The notes under the pieces are model-generated. The model searched no databases and was not told where the DNA came from. It worked only from the letters and a program-made list of their open reading frames with translations. Shown one piece after another: positions 35,171-42,368 of a stretch of 64,000 nt of DNA (position 1 is the first letter of the stretch; the number at the start of each line of letters is the position of its first letter). The DNA is taken from positions 1 to 64,000 of the forward strand of contig JBAXEJ010000004.1 of assembly GCA_037140475.1 (NCBI GenBank). Reading direction: 5' to 3'. Origin of the DNA: PALSA-1006 sp037140475 (GTDB taxonomy: Bacteria > Pseudomonadota > Gammaproteobacteria > Burkholderiales > Gallionellaceae). Made by a program: the position numbers and the translations under genes.

Positions 35171-35860
35171 TTACGCGCGCTTGATTAGTGGCAACACGCC
35201 AGTCAAATCAGCAATCACCGCATCCACATTGAGCGTCTCAACAGGCTCGCCGTGGTTGTATCCATAAGGTACGCAAAATATCGGGCAACACGCAGCTCGT
35301 GCAGCCTGCATATCGCTGAGCGAATCGCCAACTAATAATAACTGCTCAATCGGCACACCAAAAAATTTAGCCGCATGTATCAACGGCATCGGATGCGGCT
35401 TCTTCTCAGGTAGCGTATCGCCCGCCAATATGATGTCGAAATAATGTGCCATGCCAATGCCCTTGAGCAAGGGAGCGGTGTAACGCTCCACCTTGTTCGT
35501 AATGCAACCTAAACGAAAACCAGCCGCTTTCATCGCATCCAAACTAACCATCACATTAGGAAAAGGCTTGCTCTCTAACAACAGCTCCGTGTAATGCTTT
35601 TCAAAAATCGGCAATGCCTTATCGAACACAGCACTATCCGGCTCGGCGTGCATATCACCCGTCAACGCACGTTTTACCAACCAATGAATGCCATTGCCGA
35701 TATAGCTCATGAGCAAATCTTGCGACACGGGAGGACGTCCCATATCGCGCAACATACGATTGGCTGACTCTGCCAATTCAGGCGCGGTGTGTAACAACGT
35801 ACCATCGAGATCGATAACAATCGCGGCGATATTCAAGGGAGGAGTAAATGTTGTAGTCAT
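35171..35860 (-). CDS. gph: Phosphoglycolate phosphatase
   Basis: HAD phosphatase of 229 residues that clears 2-phosphoglycolate. AIVIDLDGTLLHTAPEL is motif I (nucleophile Asp), LGCITNKVERYT motif II, and KKPHPMPLIHAAKFFG with LLVGDSLSDMQAARAA motifs III and IV. The rpe-gph-trpE order is, as I recall, common in betaproteobacteria and supports Gph over other HAD phosphatases. It starts 3 bases after the small lipoprotein gene. Confidence 0.92.
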   Translation of the reverse strand: MTTTFTPPLNIAAIVIDLDGTLLHTAPELAESANRMLRDMGRPPVSQDLLMSYIGNGIHWLVKRALTGDMHAEPDSAVFDKALPIFEKHYTELLLESKPFPNVMVSLDAMKAAGFRLGCITNKVERYTAPLLKGIGMAHYFDIILAGDTLPEKKPHPMPLIHAAKFFGVPIEQLLLVGDSLSDMQAARAACCPIFCVPYGYNHGEPVETLNVDAVIADLTGVLPLIKRA

Positions 35861-35863
35861 AAA

Positions 35864-36250
35864 TTAATGTGTTGTGGCAGGTTTAGATTTCGCAGCCCCT
35901 TTAGCAGCTTTAGGCGTCGCAGCATCAGCCTCAGAAGCGGCGGAGGTCGCAACTGGGGCAACAGGAACAACGACCGGCTTAGACGGTATCGAAGGGTTGT
36001 TTCTCTTCATCATCGGATCAAGCAGATTGGTATTAATTTCCTTATCCGCCGCCTTCCAACCCGTAAGAATTGAAGTCGGACTTAAAGTTGCATTATCTTT
36101 CATGCAGTCTTCGGGCGCTTTAAACGAAACACGGCAAGCAAAACCAATCGAAGCCGCGTCTGCCTCTTTTTTCTCTCCCGCCCCCGTGATCTTGTCACAT
36201 GCAGAAAGAGCCAGCACCGCAATCAGCAAGAGTGAAGGAGAGGTTCGCAT
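35864..36250 (-). CDS. Small lipoprotein of unknown function
   Basis: Predicted lipoprotein of 128 residues. The N-terminus LLLIAVLALSAC is a signal peptide with lipobox, lipidated Cys at about 18. Two further Cys (FACRV and EDCMKD, about 39 and 49) could form a disulfide in the periplasm. The last 45 residues are rich in Pro, Ala, Val and Lys and probably disordered. It sits between rpe and gph with gaps of 2 and 3 bases, so it is co-expressed with them. I do not recognise the family. Confidence 0.75.
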   Translation of the reverse strand: MRTSPSLLLIAVLALSACDKITGAGEKKEADAASIGFACRVSFKAPEDCMKDNATLSPTSILTGWKAADKEINTNLLDPMMKRNNPSIPSKPVVVPVAPVATSAASEADAATPKAAKGAAKSKPATTH

Positions 36251-36252
36251 GA

Positions 36253-36936
36253 TTACACCTTAGCCAATTCAGCACGCAGTTCAGCGATGATGGTGTTGTA
36301 ATGATTTTTATCTTTGTCATTACGCTTACCAAACACCGCAGAGCCTGCCACAAACGTATCAACACCCGCCGCGGCCACTTCACGAATGTTTGCTGGGCCT
36401 ACACCACCGTCGATTTCCAAACGAATATTTAAACCCAATGCGTCAATCATCTTGCGCACAGCGCGTGCTTTGTCCAACACATGAGGAATAAATTTCTGAC
36501 CGCCAAAACCGGGGTTCACGGACATCAACAACACCATGTCTAATTTTGGCAGTGTGTATTCCAAAATATCCAGTGGAGTTGCAGGGTTGAAAACCAAACC
36601 CGCTTTGCAACCGCTCTCTTTAATCAAACCAATGGTGCGGTCGATATGCTCAGACGCTTCAGGGTGGAAGGTAATATAAGTCGCACCTGCTTTAGCGAAG
36701 TCAGGAATGATGCGGTCAACCGGCTTCACCATCAGATGCACGTCGATGGGGGCAGTTACGCCATGCTTACGTAAAGCTTCACACACCAAAGGCCCAATAG
36801 TCAGATTAGGCACGTAATGATTGTCCATTACGTCAAAGTGCACGATGTCCGCGCCGGAAGCCAACACGTTATCAACTTCTTGACCTAACTTAGCAAAGTC
36901 AGCGGAGAGAATCGAAGGGGCGATCTGGTAATCCAT
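36253..36936 (-). CDS. rpe: Ribulose-phosphate 3-epimerase
   Basis: TIM-barrel epimerase (227 residues) that interconverts ribulose-5-phosphate and xylulose-5-phosphate. IAPSILSADFAKLG, VHFDVMDNHYVPNLTIGP, PIDVHLMVKPVDRII, MSVNPGFGGQKFIP and LEIDGGVGPANIREV are the standard motifs with metal ligands His, Asp and His. The frame is open to 37017, but the ATG at 36936 after AAGGAT is the family start. It is the first gene of the long minus-strand run and faces apaG across about 100 bases. Confidence 0.96.
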   Translation of the reverse strand: MDYQIAPSILSADFAKLGQEVDNVLASGADIVHFDVMDNHYVPNLTIGPLVCEALRKHGVTAPIDVHLMVKPVDRIIPDFAKAGATYITFHPEASEHIDRTIGLIKESGCKAGLVFNPATPLDILEYTLPKLDMVLLMSVNPGFGGQKFIPHVLDKARAVRKMIDALGLNIRLEIDGGVGPANIREVAAAGVDTFVAGSAVFGKRNDKDKNHYNTIIAELRAELAKV

Positions 36937-37041
36937 GATTTGATCCTTATAGTTTGAAATTTGGACGCACATTCTAACCGAAACATTTACAAACGGGACA
37001 CTGCCCTTGTCAGGCAAAGCAAAATGCGGTGAAATGCACTC

Positions 37042-37425
37042 ATGGAAAATTCACAACACTATCGCATCCAAGTTACCGTCAAGGTTAAATATCTGGAAGA
37101 ACAATCGGACGAGGCGGAGGGCCGCTTCGTTTTTGCCTACACCATTACCGTAAGCAATGAGGGTAATGAAACCGTCAAATTGCTTAGACGTCACTGGATC
37201 ATTACTGACGCCAATAACCATGTGCAAGAAGTGAAAGGTAAAGGCGTGGTGGGTGAGCAGCCGGTGATTCATCCGGGGCAAAGTTTTGAATACACCAGTG
37301 GCACAGTATTGGCTACGCAGGTGGGCACCATGTCAGGTAGCTATCAAATGGCGGTAGATGATGGCACCGAGTTTCCGGTCAACATTCCCCAGTTTGTGTT
37401 GAGCGTGCCACGCGTTCTGCATTAA
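37042..37425 (+). CDS. apaG: ApaG/Co2+ and Mg2+ efflux family protein
   Basis: Single-domain beta-sandwich protein of 127 residues of the ApaG family. The core FAYTITVSNEGNETVKLLRRHWIITDANNHVQEVKG and GVVGEQPVIHPGQSFEYTSG is fully typical, ending YQMAVDDGTEFPVNIPQF. The historic link to cobalt and magnesium resistance is genetic; the biochemical role is not settled. It is transcribed divergently from rpe and lies 4 bases before the methyltransferase gene. Confidence 0.95.
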   Translation: MENSQHYRIQVTVKVKYLEEQSDEAEGRFVFAYTITVSNEGNETVKLLRRHWIITDANNHVQEVKGKGVVGEQPVIHPGQSFEYTSGTVLATQVGTMSGSYQMAVDDGTEFPVNIPQFVLSVPRVLH

Positions 37426-37429
37426 CACC

Positions 37430-38023
37430 ATGTCGCTCAAAACCAGTTACCGTTTTATCGCTCCGTTCTACGATTTTTTTCTGCAACCCGCGACAGTAGA
37501 AGCTCGCAAACGTAGCCTAGCGAGGCTCCCTCAGCATGGTTGCTTAAAAGTTTTAATCAACGGCGCTGGCACAGGCTTAGATTTTCCATTACTACCGCAA
37601 CATCACCAATACACTGCATTAGACCTAACACGCGAGATGCTACTGCGCTCCTTACATCAAGGGCCCAATTTACAAATGGCGCGCACGCAGGGCGATGGCA
37701 TGAGCCTGCCCTTCGCTAACGAAAGTTTTGATGTCGTCGTGTTACACCTCATCTTGGCGGTAGTGCCGCAACCTGAGCGTTGCTTGGCGGAAGTAAGCAG
37801 AGTGCTAAAACCCGGTGGACGTATTCTGGTATTTGATAAATTTTTGCGGCGCAATCAGCACGCTTGGGTAAGGCGCACTTTAAATATTTTCATTTCACAC
37901 ATCGCCACTCGACTTGACGTGGTGTTTGAAGACGTTTTGGCAACAACGCCGGAATTATGTTTGATCAGCGATGAGCCTGCCTTAGCGAATGGCTGGTTTC
38001 GCCTCATTGAATTACAAAAATAA
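37430..38023 (+). CDS. Class I SAM-dependent methyltransferase (UbiE/PmtA-like)
   Basis: Methyltransferase of 197 residues. KVLINGAGTGLDFPLLP is motif I (SAM binding), YTALDLTREML holds the acidic residue binding the ribose, GDGMSLPFANESFDVVVLHLILAVV is motifs post-I/II and VLKPGGRILVFDKFL is motif III. The C-terminal half is hydrophobic enough to suggest contact with a membrane or lipid. The substrate is not known; phospholipid or quinone-type substrates are possible. Its stop abuts the mltA start. Confidence 0.8.
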   Translation: MSLKTSYRFIAPFYDFFLQPATVEARKRSLARLPQHGCLKVLINGAGTGLDFPLLPQHHQYTALDLTREMLLRSLHQGPNLQMARTQGDGMSLPFANESFDVVVLHLILAVVPQPERCLAEVSRVLKPGGRILVFDKFLRRNQHAWVRRTLNIFISHIATRLDVVFEDVLATTPELCLISDEPALANGWFRLIELQK

Positions 38024-39172
38024 ATGAAACTCAATACAATCAAATCGTTATCGTTATTTTTTTGTGCGTTATTGGCCGCCTGCCAAACGCCGCCCGCTGC
38101 GCAAAAACCGCCTGTCGTCCACCCAGCTTTTCTGCCTAGCCAATGGGCTCAACTCCCAGACTGGTCCACGCAAAATCTCGCTCCCTCGTGGCCCGCGTTA
38201 CAACAAAGCTGCCGTGCGTTAAAACTCAAGCCGCATTGGCAGCCAATTTGCGCAGCTAGCGAACAAGTAAGCGCGACTGACTCCAGCGCTCAGCACGCTT
38301 TTTACGAAACTTGGTTTGCTCCTTACCAAGTAATTAATCCCGATGGTAGCTCGCAAGGCATGATTACCGGCTACTACGAGCCCTTACTCAAAGGCAGTCG
38401 CACAAAGAGCGAGCGCTTTCGCTACCCACTTTATGGCGTGCCGGAGGATTTACTTGAGGTAGATCTCAGCGAAATTTATCCGCAATTTAAAGGCATGCGT
38501 TTGCGTGGCAAGTTGAAGGGTAAAAAAATTGTGCCCTACTACAGTCGCGCAGAGATTGATGCAAACGCCTCTCCGCTTAAAGGACGCGAATTATTTTGGG
38601 TAGAAAATGCAGTGGAGCTCTTTTTCTTGCAGGTGCAAGGCTCTGGGCGCATTGAACTGGAAGATGGCAGCCAGGTGAAAATTGGTTACGCCGAGCAAAA
38701 TGGCCACCCCTACGTTTCCATCGGCAAAAAATTAGTTGAAATGGGCGAGCTAAAACTGGAAGAGGTTTCCATGCAAGGAATCACAACTTGGGCGGAAAAA
38801 AATCCTGATCGCTTAAGCACCTTGCTAGGACAGAACCCCAGCTATGTATTTTTCCGTGAACTGGCCAACTCACTCTCTGCTCCACTCGGCGCGCTGGGCG
38901 TGCCACTCACCAATGAATACAGCATTGCCATTGACCCTCGCACCATTCCACTAGGCGTACCAGTATTGCTTTCAACTACCTACCCTAATAGTGAAGAGAC
39001 ACTTAACCGTTTGATGTTTGCGCAAGATACCGGTGGCGCAATTCGCGGTGCGGTACGCGCTGATTTCTTTTGGGGCTTTGGCGAAGCTGCCGGCATAAAG
39101 GCAGGGAATATGAAACAGCAAGGACGTCTATGGGTGTTCTTCCCCAAAGGCACGGAGCCCTTGGCCAATTAG
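38024..39172 (+). CDS. mltA: Membrane-bound lytic murein transglycosylase A
   Basis: Outer-membrane lipoprotein enzyme of 382 residues that cleaves peptidoglycan glycan strands to 1,6-anhydro ends. The signal LSLFFCALLAAC has a lipobox. The MltA domain includes GMITGYYEPLLKGS, and the C-terminal 3D domain has SIAIDPRTIPLGVPVLLS and FAQDTGGAIRGAVRADFFWG, where QDTGGAI carries the catalytic Asp. Length and order match the family. It begins right after the methyltransferase stop. Confidence 0.95.
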   Translation: MKLNTIKSLSLFFCALLAACQTPPAAQKPPVVHPAFLPSQWAQLPDWSTQNLAPSWPALQQSCRALKLKPHWQPICAASEQVSATDSSAQHAFYETWFAPYQVINPDGSSQGMITGYYEPLLKGSRTKSERFRYPLYGVPEDLLEVDLSEIYPQFKGMRLRGKLKGKKIVPYYSRAEIDANASPLKGRELFWVENAVELFFLQVQGSGRIELEDGSQVKIGYAEQNGHPYVSIGKKLVEMGELKLEEVSMQGITTWAEKNPDRLSTLLGQNPSYVFFRELANSLSAPLGALGVPLTNEYSIAIDPRTIPLGVPVLLSTTYPNSEETLNRLMFAQDTGGAIRGAVRADFFWGFGEAAGIKAGNMKQQGRLWVFFPKGTEPLAN

Positions 39173-39189
39173 AGATCGAGAAAGTTTCG

Positions 39190-39600
39190 ATGACAAAAAA
39201 TTCAACTCATCCTCCGGACAACAACAAACTCCGTGTCGACAAATGGCTATGGGCTGCGCGTTTTTTCAAAACACGCGCCATCGCCGTTGAGGCGATTGAG
39301 TGCGGCAAGGTGCTGGTCAATGAGATACGCGTAAAACCCGCCAAAACCATTGATGTAGGCGACATGCTCACCATTCGCCTTGGGCCTTATTTATTTGAAA
39401 TCGAAGTGCTGGGTTTATCCGATAAACGAGGCCCCGCACCGCAAGCGCAAAAGCTGTATCAAGAAACTGCAGAAGGCAGAAAAAAACGTGAGGCCTTAGC
39501 CGAAGAAATTAAAGCGCAACCGAAACCTTCTGAGCTAAAAGGTCGCCCCACCAAACGCGACCGACGTGAGATCGAGCGTTTTAAAGTGGGCGCGTGGTAG
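39190..39600 (+). CDS. hslR: S4-domain RNA-binding protein, Hsp15 family
   Basis: Small basic protein of 136 residues. The S4 RNA-binding domain covers about 10-75: LRVDKWLWAARFFKTRAIA and CGKVLVNEIRVKPAKTIDVGD. A charged, Lys/Arg-rich tail follows, as in heat-shock protein 15, which rescues stalled 50S subunits carrying peptidyl-tRNA. The frame is open from 39070 inside mltA, but the ATG at 39190 with GAGAAAG upstream is the right start. Confidence 0.9.
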   Translation: MTKNSTHPPDNNKLRVDKWLWAARFFKTRAIAVEAIECGKVLVNEIRVKPAKTIDVGDMLTIRLGPYLFEIEVLGLSDKRGPAPQAQKLYQETAEGRKKREALAEEIKAQPKPSELKGRPTKRDRREIERFKVGAW

Positions 39601-39608
39601 TTATTCTT

Positions 39609-40235
39609 TCACCACTTCGGCATCCAGATCAGAAGTAAAGAAATCAACGCCAGCACAATCAAATACTGTCCAATTTGGCCGCTCATCACGCCCGCTACGC
39701 GATCATTAACGTTGTTTTGCTCTTCTTGCATCGCCACTGCCGATTTTTCTAACTGCTCAACCAACGGCCGATCAATTCCAAAAACAATTGCATCCGCCTG
39801 AAGACGCGCTTGCATGCCATTCGCCACCAATAGCTCTTTGGCGGCCTTATATTTCTCAAAGTTTTTGTCGTGCATAGAGATGAAAATCCAGAGCGGATCG
39901 GTAATTCTTTGCACTTCATTGACTTCAATGATGTCTTTTACTAAATCTCGAATAGCCTGATGTTTTAATTCAAATTCCTGCCAATTTTTGTTAAGCGACG
40001 CTTGGTTTTCACTTCGCAATAAGAGGTTTTTCCACTCTTGCACCCCATTCTTGTGTTCAACTTCCAAATGATGAATCGCGAGTGAGTTGTCCGAGGCCAA
40101 CTTCAGTTGGTGCGTTAAATGCGAAGTAGCCGACCAGATGATGTAGATAAAGAAAAGGAAAAAAACAGACACGCCAAGCTTGACCAGAACGATCTTAGAC
40201 GATGCGCCTTTAACTTCATTATGCTGTATTTCCAT
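39609..40235 (-). CDS. Two-helix membrane protein with periplasmic helical sensor domain
   Basis: Predicted inner membrane protein of about 208 residues. A helix at about 20-40 (VSVFFLFFIYIIW), an all-helical periplasmic part (about 45-180) and a second helix at the C-terminus (LIVLALISLLLIWMPKW) are visible. The plan is that of the ligand-binding half of a chemoreceptor or sensor kinase with nothing on the cytoplasmic side. The ATG at 40235 follows AAGGAG; an upstream ATG at 40274 is less likely. It lies downstream of three two-component genes on the same strand, so it may feed signals to them. The family is not recognised. Confidence 0.65.
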   Translation of the reverse strand: MEIQHNEVKGASSKIVLVKLGVSVFFLFFIYIIWSATSHLTHQLKLASDNSLAIHHLEVEHKNGVQEWKNLLLRSENQASLNKNWQEFELKHQAIRDLVKDIIEVNEVQRITDPLWIFISMHDKNFEKYKAAKELLVANGMQARLQADAIVFGIDRPLVEQLEKSAVAMQEEQNNVNDRVAGVMSGQIGQYLIVLALISLLLIWMPKW

Positions 40236-40318
40236 GTATCGATCTCCTTGCTTCTTCAGCCACTTAAAGAACATGGCAAAATATTTATTAGTTGTTGCAT
40301 GCCAGCCGCCTTCGGTTG

Positions 40319-41929
40319 CTAGGGCTTCAGACTCTCCGCACTAGCCTGCTTTGAAATGCGCGCCGTAAACCAAAAAACGCACCCTTTGCCAGCTTCGCTT
40401 TCAACACCAATCTCACCACCCATCAAACGTGCAAGGCGCCGACTAATAGCAAGCCCAAGCCCCGTACCACCATATTCCCGCGTGCTAGAGTCATCCACTT
40501 GCTCAAAAATATTAAACAATCTTTTTTGATCTTCTCGTGCGATACCAATGCCTGTATCACGAACTTCAAAACGCAGTAACGTGCCAGAGGCACTTTCTTC
40601 CGTCTGACTAATCGTTATTGCGACAGAACCTTGCGCGGTAAATTTAATCGCATTATTGACGAGGTTTAACAACACTTGCCCTAACCGCCCCTGATCTCCC
40701 TGCAATGGAAGGGTAGTTAGCTCAGCGGGGATATTGATAATTAGCTGCAAACCTTTAGCCTTGGCTTTATTGCCAACCAAAGCCAATATTTCCTCCAGCA
40801 CGCTGTGCAACTTGAATGGCACCTGTTCAAACACCACCTGCTCTGCCTCAATTTTAGAAACCTCTAAAATATTATTAATCAATCTGAGCAAGTGGCTTGA
40901 TGACTGCGATACTTTATTGAGTTGATCTATCTGTTTAGGGTCTGTCGCGCGATGCAATGCCAACTCGGTCATCCCCATAATGCCATTCATTGGTGTGCGC
41001 AACTCATGGCTCATGTTGGCAAGGAATGCACTCTTCGCACGGTTAGCTGCTTCGGCCCCCGCTTTAGCAATAGAAAGTTCAGCCGTGCGCTGCTGGACCA
41101 AATGCTCAAGATTGTCTTGATAGTGTTTTAGCTCTGCTGCTGCTGCCTTACGATCAGAAATATCCGTGTGAGTGCCAACGAGTCGCAGCGGCTTACCTTC
41201 AGCCTCGCGCGCCACCACCATGCCGCGATCTAAAATCCATTTGTATTCGCCGTTTTTGCAAAGCACGCGGTGCTCATTGGCATAAACCGAAGCCCGCCCT
41301 TCAAGATAAGCCTGCACCGCAGCAAGTGTGGCAACCTTATCGTCGGGATGAATGCGTTTTTCCCATTCATCCAAACCTTGTCCAATCTCATCTTCCGAGT
41401 GGCCTAGCATTTCTTTCCAGCGTTTTGAAAAAAATACCGTGCTATTCGCAACATCCCAATCCCACAGTCCATCACCCGCACCTTCCACTGCAAATTTCCA
41501 GCGAAATTCACTTTCTTTCAGTTTCGCCTCAAGCTTAGCTCTAATTAAAGCGTGCCGCACCGCCTTACCAAGCGCATCATTCTCATAGCTGCCTTTAACT
41601 AGATAATCCTGCGCACCTTCCTCCAGCGAAGCGATAGCCACATTCTTATCGGCATTGCTAGACAACACGATGATTGGCACGTCAGGCAACAGTTGGCGTA
41701 TTTTACGCACCGTCTCCATACCAAAAGAATCGGGCAAATTGAGATCAAGTAACACAATGTTTGGCTTTTGCTTTAACACTTCTTTTTTAGCTTCGGCCAG
41801 CGTTTGCACCCAGCTCACAGCATCGTGCTCAATATCCGAACCAAAGCCCGCAAGTCGCAGATACACCTTGATTAAGGCAAAGTCGCCCTGTTCATCTTCA
41901 ACCGCTAAAATTTTTATTTCATCGCTCAT
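40319..41929 (-). CDS. Receiver-PAS histidine kinase
   Basis: Soluble hybrid kinase of about 536 residues with the receiver at the N-terminus. Residues 5-125 form the receiver (ILAVEDEQGDFALIK, phospho-acceptor in VLLDLNLPDSFG at about 60). About 140-265 is PAS/PAC (WDWDVANSTVFFSKRWKEMLG, GTHTDISDRKAA), followed by a coiled coil. HisKA has FLANMSHELRTPMNGIMG (His about 307) and the ATPase domain ends with GTGLGLAISRRLARLMGG. All catalytic motifs are intact. The frame is open to 41974, which would overlap the response regulator gene; 41929 is chosen. It probably receives phosphate on its receiver from the kinase encoded upstream. Confidence 0.9.
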   Translation of the reverse strand: MSDEIKILAVEDEQGDFALIKVYLRLAGFGSDIEHDAVSWVQTLAEAKKEVLKQKPNIVLLDLNLPDSFGMETVRKIRQLLPDVPIIVLSSNADKNVAIASLEEGAQDYLVKGSYENDALGKAVRHALIRAKLEAKLKESEFRWKFAVEGAGDGLWDWDVANSTVFFSKRWKEMLGHSEDEIGQGLDEWEKRIHPDDKVATLAAVQAYLEGRASVYANEHRVLCKNGEYKWILDRGMVVAREAEGKPLRLVGTHTDISDRKAAAAELKHYQDNLEHLVQQRTAELSIAKAGAEAANRAKSAFLANMSHELRTPMNGIMGMTELALHRATDPKQIDQLNKVSQSSSHLLRLINNILEVSKIEAEQVVFEQVPFKLHSVLEEILALVGNKAKAKGLQLIINIPAELTTLPLQGDQGRLGQVLLNLVNNAIKFTAQGSVAITISQTEESASGTLLRFEVRDTGIGIAREDQKRLFNIFEQVDDSSTREYGGTGLGLAISRRLARLMGGEIGVESEAGKGCVFWFTARISKQASAESLKP

Positions 41930-41936
41930 TTTTTTC

Positions 41937-42368
41937 TCATCTAGCCGCATTAATCCATCGCTTACCCAACTCACCTACTGTTTCAACCAGCTGATTAAGA
42001 TCCATCGGCTTGGTGTAGTAGTCTGAGGCGCCCAAATCACGTGTTTCTAAAATGTCACTTTCTGCATTTGATGTGGTCAGGACGACAACAGGAATATTAT
42101 TAAACGAGGCATCCCGTTTAATGAGGGAGAGGAATTCTCTCCCTGTCATGCGCGGCATATTCAGATCAAGCAAAATTAAATCAGGTCGCGGTACGGCTCC
42201 ATATTTCTGCCCCTCTCTTCGCAAAAACTTTAAAGCCTCGTGCCCGTCCGCCACATGATGCAACGTTGCCAGAAACTTATTTTTCCCGATTGCCCATTGC
42301 ACCAAACCAGCATCACCGCTCTCGTCTTCAATAAGCAAAATCACACGGGCGGACATGATATCAATCAT
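41937..42368 (-). CDS. Single-domain response regulator (Rcp1-like)
   Basis: Stand-alone receiver of 143 residues. VILLIEDESGDAGLVQWAI supplies the acidic pair, LILLDLNMPRMTGREFL the phospho-acceptor Asp (about 68), VVLTTSNAESD the Thr and YYTKPMDLNQL the Lys. The extended loop GQKYGAVPRPD is typical of Rcp1-like regulators that work with phytochrome-type kinases. Its ATG overlaps the stop of the kinase gene upstream (ATGA), which fits a cognate pair. Confidence 0.92.
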   Translation of the reverse strand: MIDIMSARVILLIEDESGDAGLVQWAIGKNKFLATLHHVADGHEALKFLRREGQKYGAVPRPDLILLDLNMPRMTGREFLSLIKRDASFNNIPVVVLTTSNAESDILETRDLGASDYYTKPMDLNQLVETVGELGKRWINAAR

